This document shows positions 29,880-40,794 of a stretch of DNA of 64,000 bases, one piece after another. The notes below the pieces were generated by a model. The model made no database searches. It worked only from the letters and a program-made list of their open reading frames with translations, and was not told the origin of the DNA. Position 1 is the first letter of the stretch, and every line of letters starts with the position of its first letter. Source of the stretch: Brassica napus (taxonomy: Eukaryota > Streptophyta > Magnoliopsida > Brassicales > Brassicaceae); contig NC_063448.1 in the NCBI RefSeq assembly GCF_020379485.1, forward strand, positions 45,827,218 through 45,891,217. The letters run 5' to 3'. Made by a program: the position numbers and the translations under genes.

Positions 29880-30139
29880 TTTTAAACAATCTCTAAAATT
29901 ATAATTTAGATTTTCTAGGGTATTTTAATTATGGGTATATTATGTTCCACAAGCATAAGTAAAACATAAAATGAAAAAAAAAACTCAAAATTAAGAATTT
30001 TTTTTTTTAATAATGATAAAATAGTATATATATATACCTCACTAAAATTATATGCTATTTAAAAATATTTTGTAAATATTTGATCAAACTATCTTTATCA
30101 TAAAAAAAAATATTGTTGCTGTAATTGTAAGATACTATA

Positions 30140-31399
30140 GGAAAATTGCCAAAAATATCATTTTCAAAGTACAATTTTTCATGTTTACACTAACCATTTT
30201 TATCTTCATCTTTAATGAAGGGTAAAAGACATTTATAACCTTTTAATTACCTTGACAAAAAAAAACATATGGTTAACTAATTTAAACTTAAAACATCAAC
30301 TCTAAATTCTTAATCATCAACTCTAAACCTTAAACCATGAAACATCAACTCTAAACCCTAAACCCCGAAACATCAACTCTAAACCTTAAACCCTAAAACT
30401 TCAAATCTAAATCCTAAAACATCAACTCTAAACCCTAAACGTAAACTTAAACCCTAAATTTAAACTTAAAACATCAACTTTAAACATAAATCATCAACTC
30501 TAAACCCTAAATCATGAAACATCAACTCTAAACCCTAAACCCCGAAACATCAACTCTAAACTCTAAACCCTAAACCCTAAACCTTCAAATCAAAACCCTA
30601 AAACATCAACTATAAACCCTAACCGTAAACCTTAAACCCTAAACCTTATATTTTCTGAAATTCGAACCCTAAACCCTAAAACCCTAAACCTTCAAATCTA
30701 AACCCTAAAACATCAACTCTAAACCCTAAACGTAAACCCTAAACCCTAAATCTTCAAATCTAAACCCTAAACCATCAACTCTAGGGTTTTAGTGTTTAGG
30801 GTTTAGGGTTTAGGGTTTAGGGTTTAGGGTTTAGAGTTGAAGGTTTAGGGTTTAGGGTTTAGAGTTGATGTTTTAGGGTTTAGGGTTAGTGTTTTAGGGT
30901 TTAGGGTTTAGTGTTGATAGTTTAGGGTTTAGTGTTGATGGTTTAAGGTTTAGAGTTGAAGTTTAGGGTTTAGGGTTTAGAGTTGATGTTTTAGGGTTTA
31001 GAGTTGAAGGTTTAAGGTTTAGGGTTTAGAGTTGATGTTTCAGGGTTTAGGGTTTATTTAAAAAAAAATAGGGTTTAGGATTGATGGTTTAGGGTTTAGG
31101 GTTTAGGGTTCGTATTTAAAAGAAAATCGTGTTTAGGATTGATGGTTTAGGGTTTAGAGTTGAGTTTTAAGGTTTAGGGTTTGAATTTTGAAATAGCATT
31201 ATTCAGAAAAAAATTTAAAAAATTATTTTTTAATTTTTTAGATTTTTATTTATTTAAATATTGATTTATTATATATATAAAGAATATGAGCATATGAGTC
31301 TTTTGCCACTTAATGAAGAAGGTATTTTTGAAAATGTCCCTTTAGTGGTGGTAAAAATGAAAAGTGGTAGCATGAAAGTTGTAAACATGTAATTTCTCC
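30140..31399. mobile_element. Fold-back Mutator-like MITE built of telomere-like repeats
   Basis: Ends are GGAAAATTGCC at 30140 and TTTCTCC at 31399 (reverse complement GGAGAAA), with inverted homology through the first ~100 bp. Flanking 9-mers are GATACTATA (30131-30139) and AATATTATA (31400-31408), 7 of 9 identical; a 9-bp duplication is typical of Mutator-like elements. The left half is dozens of CCCTAAA-type units mixed with ATCAACTCTAAA. The right half is the same in reverse (TTTAGGG, TTTAGAGTTGAT). The switch point is near 30785. The whole element is thus one imperfect inverted repeat with no coding capacity. Confidence 0.82.
30298..31190. repeat. Degenerate telomere-like repeat array, inverted around 30785
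   Basis: AAACCCTAAACCC-type units on the left arm and GGTTTAGGGTTTAG on the right arm, interrupted by ATCAACTCT/AGAGTTGAT. The interruptions and inversion argue against a simple internal telomere relic. Confidence 0.9.
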
Positions 31400-31408
31400 A
31401 ATATTATA

Positions 31409-32070
31409 GTTAGCTAAAGATTATGATTTTTTTAATATATATTATTAATAGTCAAGTAAACATATATTGGTTTATATTATTTAATTATTTTATGTAATCC
31501 GCTAAGAATATAGATAGATATAAATAAATGATTTCTATTACTTTTAGAGTAAATTTATTTTACATTGTATAAACTATGTGTTAAAGGAATAATATTTATA
31601 TTTTAATATCAAAATTATCTTTGTGAACTTTTTTTTCATAAAATCACAATATATAAAAATATATTCTTTTCATCTAATAAAAAATATAGATATAAAGAAA
31701 GTATTTTTACTACTTTGAAAATATATTTTTGTTATATAAAAATATATTTTAAACGGAATATTACTATTTTATGAACTTTCCTTTTTATTGAAATCATATT
31801 ATGTATTCATTTTTCGTTTTTAAATTTGTTTTTAAACTTTATAAATGTTTCCTTTTTTATTTTATATGTTATTTTGGAAAACTAAAAAGGAAATTAAATA
31901 AAAAAATTAATAATAGCATTTAAATTTAATGTTTTAATTCAGTAAGGGTACCTTTGTAAATAACCGTCGTAAGAATTAGGAAACTGACTTTTCAAATAAT
32001 CAAATAATATTATAAAGATATATTGCGTGAATCTTAAGCTATAATATATCCCGTGCAAGGCGCGGCCTAG
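31409..32070. mobile_element. AT-rich DNA ending in a Helitron-like 3' terminus
   Basis: Ends CTAG at 32067-32070 before a T, preceded by a stem CCGTGC-AAG-GCGCGG (32051-32065). From 32071 on, the sequence matches the region upstream of the intact LST8 gene (50396 onward), so the boundary is exact. The hairpin sits closer to the end than usual. The 5' end was not found, so the size is unknown. No gene within. Confidence 0.5.
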
Positions 32071-32210
32071 TTTATTCATGACAATATAACCCGAGAATAT
32101 ATTTATTATACAAAAACATCCCCAGTTATGCGGATTGATTCTTCTTTAATTTTCTTCTGCTATGCTCTCCGGTCCTCGATCCTCCAGTTCGCGAAACCCA
32201 TAGTTGTGAG
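32071..32210 (+). pseudogene. Upstream region and 5'UTR of LST8 copy 2
   Basis: Matches 50396-50555 upstream of intact LST8 (CATGACAAT, TAATTTTCTTCT, AGTTGTGAG). It is separated from its coding part at 38674 by the Copia element at 32211-38663. Confidence 0.85.
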
Positions 32211-32660
32211 TGTAAAGTAACCGCCCTTGATAGTGCTTAGCACTAGCCCAAGACCGTATTACCCGAAAACCCGAAAGAAACAAGAAAACTTTCAAGTATG
32301 AAGAATAATATGGAAGAACTCTCAAAGAGATTTAGAGAACTTTGAGTAGAACACTTTTTTTCTTTAAGAAAACTTTCTTGTTCAACTTCTTGTGTTATTA
32401 CAAATGAAAAGATGAAGAGGTATTTATAGCCTTTTAAACTATCTTACAAATATCTAGATTATTCTACTATAACCTCCTTATTTCCTAGATTTTTTTTCTT
32501 ATTCTCTAGATTTTTCTACTACAATATCTAGATTTTTTCTTCTTGAGGAAGTGATGATAATTCTAGAAAAATTCTAGAACTTGAGCTTAATTTTGGGTTT
32601 AGTTCAATAAGAGTTTATTACCCCATAATTAAGCATGACCCAAAATCAAGTTTAACTTCA
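32211..32660 (-). repeat. 3' LTR of the degenerate Copia
   Basis: Starts TGAAGTTAAACTTG in element orientation. The first three bases (TGA) form the pol stop codon in the ancestral layout. Confidence 0.88.
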
Positions 32661-32672
32661 ATACTCCCCCTT

Positions 32673-34145
32673 TTTTTTTGTCAAACCAAAGAATTATATT
32701 AAATCTAAGAAGAGTTTAGGCGATTACATCCAGAGCCAAGATAATAACCGGAGGGATCCTCGACGGTCTGATGAAACATCATACAATAGAACAACATAAC
32801 AAGAGATAACTAGCTCGACAACCGGAGAACCATGGGAAATCTTCAGATGGATCCCTGAATAGGTTACTACCACGAGCCTGAAATAGTCGGAATCGACGTT
32901 GATTAAACCAAACGGCAAAGTTTGGAAGGAGGCGGAACAAGCAAGAATAGCTCTAGCTCCAACAAGACTCTCCAAAGAGACTAGGTGAATCTCAAAAGAC
33001 ATGGAGAGTCTAATGGTCTTGGATTTGGCGCTGATTAACAAAATGGATGGATCTTGAAACCGAATAGTGATAGTGACCAAAGTAGAAGTACTACAAACTC
33101 TACTGACCTGTGATATCTGGACAAATAGTGGCCTTGGGTTAAGCACAACACCATGGCTTTGGGCTAGGTGAACCCTGTACACTGAAACTATTGGCTCCAA
33201 TTTCATATATAAATTTGACTTCTCAAGAACCTTAGACCAGTTAATAGAAAGAAGCTTAACTAGAATCACTGGTGAAGCGGGGACATTGGTCAAAACACAG
33301 CTTTGGACACCACCATTACCATGCTGGATCACTCGAGCTTTGGTTGAACCGAGTCTGGATCGCAGTTCCATTGAAGCTGTCATGCTAGAGATTAAGTAAA
33401 GATCGTCTGAGCTGGGTTCCGAGTCTTTGTTGTATGGCGAAGGGGGTTGTGAAAACACACTGGAGGCACAGTCTAGAGGGTCCAGTAGGTCCGGTGGTTC
33501 AGACGGGTCCTGCCATGGAGGAAAGAACGGACCTTTGGCGGATTCACTTCCTGCCTGAGGAAGGAGACAAGACCACAGTGGTCCCGAACTTTCAAATGAT
33601 GGAGGTGGTGATAACATCAATCTGTGTAGTTCAGCTCCGTAGAGACCATGGCAAGATGGAGCTGCCTCAATGTTAGATGAAAAATTGGCGGCACAGAGAC
33701 CAATGAGGCAGCTAGCGAGGGTTGGTGAAAGGCGGTTGGAGATGGTGTCTGGTACCGGCGAATCGGTGTCGGTGAGAGGAACTGAGGCGGCGTGGAGTGG
33801 TGTAGATGCTTTATAGCTACAGAACCGGACAGATCTGGCGAGCCAGAGCTCGGGATGAGTAGATCCAGTGGTTTCGCTTGTGCTGAGAGGAGCGGTGCCG
33901 AGTAACGGTGTAAAGTGGACGGCGACTGCGGGGGAAGCTAGAGAGACGACGACGATGAGAGGGGCATGAGGAGCAGCGGAGACGAGATGAGGGGTAGAGG
34001 CGGTGGCGATTTAAGGGACTGAGTAAACGACGGCGAGACGGCCCACCGAGACGATGACGAGAAGATCCAAAAGCGACATAAAGACTATACGAGACGACAA
34101 CGCTAAGCTAGAGGAAGAACGGAAGTGAAACGGGGTCGACGCCGG
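32673..34145 (-). mobile_element. Retroposon without reverse transcriptase, inserted in the Copia purine tract
   Basis: The 9-mer CTCCCCCTT occurs at both edges (32664-32672 and 34146-34154), a target duplication of the Copia purine tract. On the minus strand the insert starts CCGGCGTCGACC, has a C-rich leader, one long open frame (33620-32724), and a 3' tail ending TTTGGTTTGAC followed by poly(A). These are marks of LINE-machinery retroposition. There is no reverse transcriptase, so it is a non-autonomous LINE derivative. Confidence 0.8.
32724..33620 (-). CDS. Unidentified 298-residue frame of the retroposon
   Basis: Starts MMLSPPPSFESSGPLWSCLL, is Pro/Ser-rich in the first third (PPWQDPSEPPDLLDPLD), then hydrophobic-patterned with no known domain, and ends LRLLSWLWM 50 bp before the poly(A). 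The N-terminal composition recalls plant LINE leader/ORF1 sequences; I found no zinc knuckle or RNA-binding motif. Whether it is translated is unknown. Confidence 0.45.
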   Translation of the reverse strand: MMLSPPPSFESSGPLWSCLLPQAGSESAKGPFFPPWQDPSEPPDLLDPLDCASSVFSQPPSPYNKDSEPSSDDLYLISSMTASMELRSRLGSTKARVIQHGNGGVQSCVLTNVPASPVILVKLLSINWSKVLEKSNLYMKLEPIVSVYRVHLAQSHGVVLNPRPLFVQISQVSRVCSTSTLVTITIRFQDPSILLISAKSKTIRLSMSFEIHLVSLESLVGARAILACSASFQTLPFGLINVDSDYFRLVVVTYSGIHLKISHGSPVVELVISCYVVLLYDVSSDRRGSLRLLSWLWM

Positions 34146-37100
34146 CTCCCCCTTAAACTTGATTTTATCCACCATTCCGAGCTTGGAGCAGAGCATCTCG
34201 AACTGACCTTTAGGTAACGACTTGGGGAAGATATCAGCAATGTTGTCCTGGCTTCTAACCTCCAATGCTTCAATTGTTCCATCAAGCACCTTCTCTCTTA
34301 TGAAATGATGTTCCAATTCAATGTGCTTCGTTCTTCCATGGAACACTGGATTATTGGCCAACTTGATAGCACTTTGATTATCTCCATAGATGGTAGTCGA
34401 TTTATTGATTGGCTCGAACAAGTCTTCAAAGAGTCTTCTACGCCATATACATTCTTGGGCTGCGAGTGTTGAAGCTTTATACTCAGCTTCGGTAGTAGAC
34501 AAAGACACTGTTGCTTGTGTCTTGCTGCACCATGAAATGCTTGTGTCTCCACACAAGAACACAAAACCCGAAGTCGATTTTCGATCATCTAAATCTCCAC
34601 CAAATTCAGCATCTGTGAAACCATGAAGAGAAATCTTGGCATTATACTTGTACATCAGTCTCATGCCAAGTGTTGTCTTCACATACTTCAATATCTTCTT
34701 TGCTGCTTCTAGATGTGGCTTCCTTGGTTCCTGCATAAACCGGCTTACAAGACCAACCGCAAAGGCAATATCTGGTCTTGTAATTGTTAAGTATAAAAGA
34801 CTTACAACAAGAGAGCGATAAGGTCGAGGATTGGCTAACAAGGATCCTTCATCGCGTTTGAGCCTTATGTTAGTATCCAGTGGAGTAGAACGTACCTTTC
34901 CTTGGTGTACTCCAAACCTGTCAACAATCCTTTTTGCATAACCTTGTTGGCCGATGAATATTCCATCCTTTACCCTCTCGACCTCTAGACCAAGAAAGTG
35001 ATAAGCTCGCCTAACTTCTTCATCTCAAACCTCACCGACATATCCTCTTGTCGACGAGCAATTTCAGCATCGTCATTTCCAGTAATGATCATATCATCCA
35101 CGTAGAGGAGAACTACTACATGAGCTCTTCCACTTCTCTTGAAGAATAGGCTTGGTCAGCACTTGATACCATATACCCGCAAAACTGGAGAAATTGAGCA
35201 AGCTTTCCATACCAAGCTCGTGGAGCTTGTTTTAACCCGTACAAGGCCTTCTTTAGCTTGCACACATGGTTAGGATACTCTTGTGATTCAAAACCAGGTG
35301 GTTGCTCCATAAATATTTCTTTATCAAGCTCACCATAGAGAAAAGCATTCTTCACATCTAACTACCATAATTTCCATCCAAAGCTTGCAGCTAAAGACAA
35401 GAGTGAGCGTACCGTTGTCATCTTTGCTACTGGACTGAAGGTCTCATCATAATCTTCTCTGTACTTCTGAGAGAACCCTCGAGCAACCAACCTTGCTTTG
35501 TATCTATCAATGCTCCCATCTGCTTTTCGCTTTAGTCGATACACCCATTTACAAGAAACAGGCTGAGCATCCTTGGGTTTCGGAACCAAATTCCAAGTTT
35601 CATATTTCATGAGAGCATTAATCTCCTCCTTCATTGCGGTCATCCATTCCTCAACTCCTTTTGCTTCTTCATAAGATGATGGTTCATCTTCATCTAGAGG
35701 AGCTGCAAAGTAACAAGAGTAAGTGGTGACGAACCTTTCATCTCTGAACCAAGCAGGTTTGACAATGTTCCTTTTTGGTCGTTGATTGGCGACAGAACCA
35801 TGATCATGCTCCTCTTCTTCATCTTGGTCAACGCTCCCCCTTTCACCTTGAGCCTCCTTCTCAAAGCTTTCCTTATCACTTGGAACTTGAATAATTTGTT
35901 CATCATTCCTAGAGGAACCTGAACCATCTTGCTCATCTAAGACTTGATGTGGTCCATAGTAGGATGAAACTTCGTCAAAGACAACATCACGAGACACTGT
36001 GTATTTATGTGTCTCTGGATCCATACACCTCCAGCCTTTTCGTTGTTCATCGTAACCGACAAAGATGCACTTCCTTGCCTTTGCTGCCAACTTTTTTCTT
36101 TGGGAGTCGAACACATGGACGTAGCAGACTGATCCAAATATCATGAGATGCTTCACCGTCGGCTTCTTCCCGTGAATCATCTCGCAAGGCGACTTCATGT
36201 TGTTTGGACTGAGTGGCATCCGGTTGATGACATAGGCTGCGCATCTCATGCCTTCTGCCCATAAGGCCTTTGGCAAATTCTTATCATGTAGCAAGCTTCT
36301 GCACGTCTCGGTTAGATGTCTAATTTTTCTTTCTGCTACTCCATTTTGTTGAGGTGTATACGAACATGTATATTCTCTCTTAATACCATTCTTTTGACAA
36401 AAAGAGAGAAACTCCTTTGACATGAATTCTCCTCCATTATCCGTCCTTAGAGTCTTCAGCTTCCGACCAAACTCTCCTTCCACGGTGACCTTGAATTCTT
36501 GGAATCTTTGAAACACTTCTGGTTTTTCCTTCACAAAGTATACCCAAGTGTACCGTGAGAAATCATCTACGAACAGCAACATGTAGCGAAACCCGGAATA
36601 GGAAGATGTTCTTGTTGGACCCATCAAATCACTATGGACCTTCTCCAATGGACCGCTGCATCTTGAGGTTGAATTATCAAATGGAAGTCTATGTGACTTT
36701 CCATATTGACAACCTTCACAAATTCTTCCTCCATCTTGAATCTTCAACTTTGGAAGCCCATGAACCAAGTCTTTATTCACCATGACCTTAAGCTTGGTCA
36801 TATTTATATGGCCAAATCTGGCATGCCAGATGGAAGCATTGTCATTCGTACTCATCTTCTCCACATAGGCGTGTGAGGCCGATAAAACATATAAATCTTT
36901 GACGCGTGCTCCAGTGTGAACAACATCCGCCTTTAGTTCTTTAATATTCCTTAAGAACTTAATGTCTCTTGGGCCAAATAGAACATAGTTACTTGAGTCG
37001 ACCGCATTCACCACCGAAAGAAGATTCTTCTTTACTCCAGGGACATGGTACACATTCTTGAGGGTGATCGGTTCCTCATCATCTCCTTTAATGACAACAG

Positions 37101-38200
37101 TCCCTTCCTTCTCAACTCGATGGATTGAATTATCAGCGGTAATAATGGCTTCTTTTCCGTCATGACGTTGAAGACTAGAAAATAACTTCTCATCCCCGGT
37201 AATATGATGGCTACAACCCGAGTCTACAATCCAATCATTTCTTAAGTTCTTAGTTGTGGGTGTACCTGGATGTGTAGCCTCCACCGTGAAACATTTCCCC
37301 CATTCTTCGTCTTCGGTATGACTTTTTGACTCCACCATATTTGTTTCCTTCAACTTGACTCGACAATCCCTTTTGAAATGCCCAAGCTTTCCACACCGGT
37401 AGCACTTGAACTTTTTCTTATCCATAGAAGATCTTTCACTTCCATCATTGTGTCTTGAACCTCCATCTTTGTTTTTCGCCTTGAAGCTTTGTTGTCTCCG
37501 AGCTACAAAAGCGCTTTCCGAGTCATCATTGATTTTGACTCCTGACATTTGCATGGCTAATGACTCTTGCGAAACTAGCAAATTTTCAAACTCTTCCAAG
37601 GAAGGCTGTGTAGCCCATCCTTGAACCGAAGTCACAAACGGTGTATACTCAGGCCATCGACCTCGAATGATAGACCGCTTCAACTGTGCTTTAGAAATTG
37701 ACTCCTCTGGATTTAGAGTATTAATCTCAGAGCATAGGTTCTTTACCTTAATGAAGAACTCTGAGATTGAAAACTCCCCCTGCTTCGCATTCGCAAGATC
37801 ATTCTCTAATAATTGTAGCTTAGCCTCATTCTTCTTGTTGAACAATTGATCTAAAGCTCGCCAAATGGAACTAGCGGAAGTACACCTTTAGATATGCTCA
37901 AATATGCTTAAAGATATGGACCTCTTCAAAGCAAACTCCGCCTTGGCATTCTTCTGTGTCCCCTCCTTTGTCGCTTCCGGGGTTGCAGCATTTCTCCTTG
38001 GTGGTGTTGTGTTTTTACCACCGACGACATCCCATAAGTCCTCACTCACTAGGTTATGACTCCATGCATGACTTCCATAACCGGTAGTTAGATTGGTTTA
38101 AGATTTCCATTCCCAATCCAACAACACGACCCATTGATTCCATAATTAGAATAAACCCGAGCTCTCTTTAAACCCCGATCTTGATGAGCACAAGATTAGA
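34146..38200 (-). pseudogene. gag-pol of the degenerate Copia, broken
   Basis: Gag starts near 38150. A stop lies at about 37888 just before the conserved [18 protein letters not shown] block. From 37845 an 827-codon open stretch holds the rest of gag, a CCHC knuckle ([14 protein letters not shown]), protease ([13 protein letters not shown]), GAG-pre-integrase, integrase ([22 protein letters not shown]) and the start of RT ([20 protein letters not shown]), stopping after SFGWKLW at 35362. RT continues to about 35110 (LDVKNAFLYGELD, LYGLKQAPRAWYGKL), with frameshifts through the active site up to about 34841. RNase H (FTDAEFGGDLDDRKSTSG, STTEAEYKAS) then reads to 34146. The original stop was shared with the first bases of the LTR; the nested retroposon now displaces it. 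Confidence 0.92.
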
Positions 38201-38215
38201 ATAGCTCTGATAACA

Positions 38216-38663
38216 TGAAAAGTAACCACCCTTGATAGTGCTTAGCACTAGCCCAAGACCGTAATACCCGAGAACCCGAAAGAAACAAGAAAACTTCCAA
38301 GTATGAAGAACAATATGGAAGAACTCTCAAAGAGATTTAGAGAACTTTGAGTATAACATTTTTTCTTTAAGAAAATTTTCTTGTTCAACTTCTTGTGTTA
38401 TTACAAATGAAAGGATGAAGAGGTATTTATAGTCTTCTAAACTATCTTACAAATATCTAGATTATTCTACTATAACCTCCTTACTTTCTAGATTTTTTTT
38501 TTTTATTCTCTATATTTTTCTAGTACAATATATAGATTTTTTCTTCTTGAGGAGGTGATGATAATTCTATAAAGATTCTAGAACTTGGGCTTAATTTTGG
38601 GTTTAGTCCAATAAAAGTTTATTGCCCCATAATTAAGCATGACCCAAAATCAAGTTTAACTTC
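38216..38663 (-). repeat. 5' LTR of the degenerate Copia
   Basis: Aligns along its length with 32211-32660, with numerous base changes. Next to the primer-binding site at 38204-38215. Confidence 0.88.
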
Positions 38664-38673
38664 CGGATCGAGA

Positions 38674-39025
38674 ATGAGACAGCCATGTGTAGTTCTCGCA
38701 ACAGCGAGCTATGATCACACGATTCGATTCTGGAAAGCCGAGAGTGGTCGCTGTTACCGTACCATTCAGTATCCTGACTCGGTAAGGAGAGACACACTCT
38801 CCTCTAAAGATCGCTTGCGTCTTAAAGCGTTATTCTTACATAAACCCTTGTTGGGATTACTGTGTGTACGGAACAAAAACTAATACTGTTTTTATCTTTC
38901 CTTGGGACTGTTTCTTTGTTCAGCATGTGGATAGGCTGGAGATAACCCTAGAAAAGAGTCATCTAGCTGCAGCTTGCAACCCTCATATATGTCTCTTTGA
39001 CGTTAATTCCAACAGCCTTCAACCT
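38674..39025 (+). pseudogene. LST8 copy 2: exons 1 and 2 only
   Basis: Exon 1 (38674-38781) and exon 2 (38924-39025) have the same lengths (108 and 102 bp) and splice borders as the intact gene. Amino-acid changes include FWEAE to FWKAE, HVNR to HVDR, TPDKRHI to TLEKSHL and SPQP to SLQP. Homology ends soon after exon 2; eight exons are missing. The 5' UTR is split by Copia. Not functional. Confidence 0.93.
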
Positions 39026-39091
39026 GTAAAGTTATATATAGTCTCATTCAATATGGTGGTCTCGAAAGGTAGCCTCCGTTTATTGAACTAT

Positions 39092-40570
39092 GGGGCTGTT
39101 TGTTTCACCATTTGCCATCTCCATCTAGATGATTCATTTGTATGATCTATTTAGATGATCTATTTAGATGATTTATTCAGATTTTTGTGACTGTTTGTTT
39201 GTCCATCCAAATAGCTCATCTAGCTGAATCATCAAAATGAATCTTATGTTTGTTTCTTTATTTTCATTTCCATGTTTAGTAAACAAATTACCAAAATACC
39301 CTTGTGTTGATTTAATCATATATTTGATATTAATTTTAACTATATTATATTTAATTATTTAATCTAATATATTTACATTAGAATTATTTCAAAATTAACG
39401 AGTTTTTTGCGGTTTGGGGGGGGAAACAAAATTTTATGGTTTTAGCGGGAAACGCACTTTTCGATTTTGGCCAGAAAACGAGAATTTGCGATTTAGGCGG
39501 GACAAAGCGTTTTTGCGGTTTTGGGGGGGGGAAACAAGATTTTTCGGTTTAGGCGGGAAAACGAGTTTTTTCGATTTTGGCCGGAAAACAAGATTTTGCG
39601 GTTTTGGCGGGTTTTGGTGGGAAAACGGTTTTTTTCGATTTTGGCCGGAAAACAAGATTTTGCGATTTTGGCGGAAAAATGAGATTTTCGGTTTTGGCGG
39701 AAAAACAGGATTTTTCGGTTTTGGCCGGAAAACGAGATTTTGCGACTTTGACGGGAAAACGAGTTTTTGCAGTTTTGGCGGGAGAACTCGATTTTTTGAT
39801 TTTGGCCGGAAAACGAGATTTTGCGATTTTGTTGGGAAAACACATTTTTGCAGTTTTTGTGGGAAAATGAGATTTTCGGTTTTGGTGGGAAAAGATTTTT
39901 TTTTGTTTTGGCAGGAAAACAAAAAATTTCGGTTTGGCGAAAAAAGAAGATTTTTCATTTTGACGGAAAAACGATATTTTGCAATTTTGACGGGAAAACG
40001 CGTTTTGCGATTTTTGCGGGAAAACATGTTTTTGGAGTTTTGGCGTGAAAACGCGTTTTTGCAATTTTTGCGGGAAAACACGTTATGGCGGGAAAACGTA
40101 TTTTTGTGTTTTAGCGGAAAATGTGTTTTGGGATTTTGGCGTGAAAACATGTTTTTGTGATTTTCGCATGAAAACACGTTTTTGCAAATTTGGCGTAAAA
40201 ACACGTTTTTCCAATTTTGGCGGGAAAATGCGTTTTGGGGTTTTGACGTGAAAAATTAGTTTTTAGGTTTTCGCGGGAAAACGCATTTTTGTGGTTTTGT
40301 CGGTTTTCATGTGTGACAAAATGATATTATGTTTAGGTTTGTAATTTGTGAATTACATTAAGGGCATAATAGACATTATACCATTTTGAATGAACCATCT
40401 TCATTCAAATGATCCAAATTGGTTCAGCTGGATGGACTTTAAAATTAAGCCTAAATTTCTGAAAGTCATTCGGATGATCGATCTGGATAAGTTGCACTTT
40501 TAGCGCCTAAACAAACAAAACTCTCATCTTCTTCCAGATGGCTCATCCGGATTGAGAAACAAACAGGCCC
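39092..40570. mobile_element. 1.5-kb inverted-repeat element filled with 27-bp repeats
   Basis: The left end starts GGGGCTGTTTGTTTC; the right end, reverse-complemented, is GGGCCTGTTTGTTTC. Flanking TAT occurs on both sides (39089-39091 and 40571-40573), a possible 3-bp duplication. Subterminal regions share CATCTAGATG/CATCCGGATG-type motifs in inverted order. Superfamily uncertain (hAT and Harbinger MITEs both have CTGTTTGTTT-type ends). No transposase seen. Confidence 0.7.
39400..40300. repeat. 27-bp tandem repeats, open on both strands
   Basis: About 30 degenerate copies of a 27-bp unit like GGAAAACGAGATTTTGCGAT plus TTTGGCG. Because 27 is divisible by 3 and the unit lacks stops, long frames arise on both strands: plus 39414-40160 (nine-residue unit GKTRFCDFG) and minus 39434-40204 (unit like RQNRKILFS). 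I treat these frames as by-products of the repeat and not as genes. Confidence 0.85.
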
Positions 40571-40794
40571 TATATATCAAACAGTTGTTTGTTTGTAATT
40601 ATAGAATTATTATCCCAGGCTAAATCTAGCAACATTGGAGAGCATCAGGTTTTAATATATACTCAAAAGAACTCTTACTTTTTGTGACCAAACCAAAATC
40701 TTATTCTACTATATTAAATAAAGTACTTCAGTTATTAGAAACAGAGAAAGTAAAAAAAAACGTTCAATAAAACTCAAAAATTCAAAGCCTATGA

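Larger units (their letters stand above)
32211..38663 (-). mobile_element. Degenerate Ty1/Copia element in the LST8 pseudogene 5'UTR
   Basis: LTRs of about 450 bp at 32211-32660 and 38216-38663 show many differences. On the minus strand a primer-binding site TGTTATCAGAGC lies beside the right LTR (38204-38215), and a purine tract AAGGGGGAG precedes the left LTR. Transcription runs right to left. Insertion is about 10 bp upstream of the LST8 copy 2 start codon. The left flank keeps GTTGTGAG and the right flank resumes at GGATCGAG, so the expected 5-bp duplication is lost. A retroposon is nested at 32673-34145. Confidence 0.92.

Noticed and set aside
30298..31190. Interpretation as an interstitial telomere or chromosome-fusion scar
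   Set aside because: Units are mixed with a non-telomeric spacer, inverted at one point, and enclosed by terminal repeats and 9-bp flanks, which suits a transposon better.
36555..37849. Plus-strand frames opposite the degenerate Copia (60-76 codons)
   Set aside because: They are antisense by-products of the gag-pol sequence on the minus strand.
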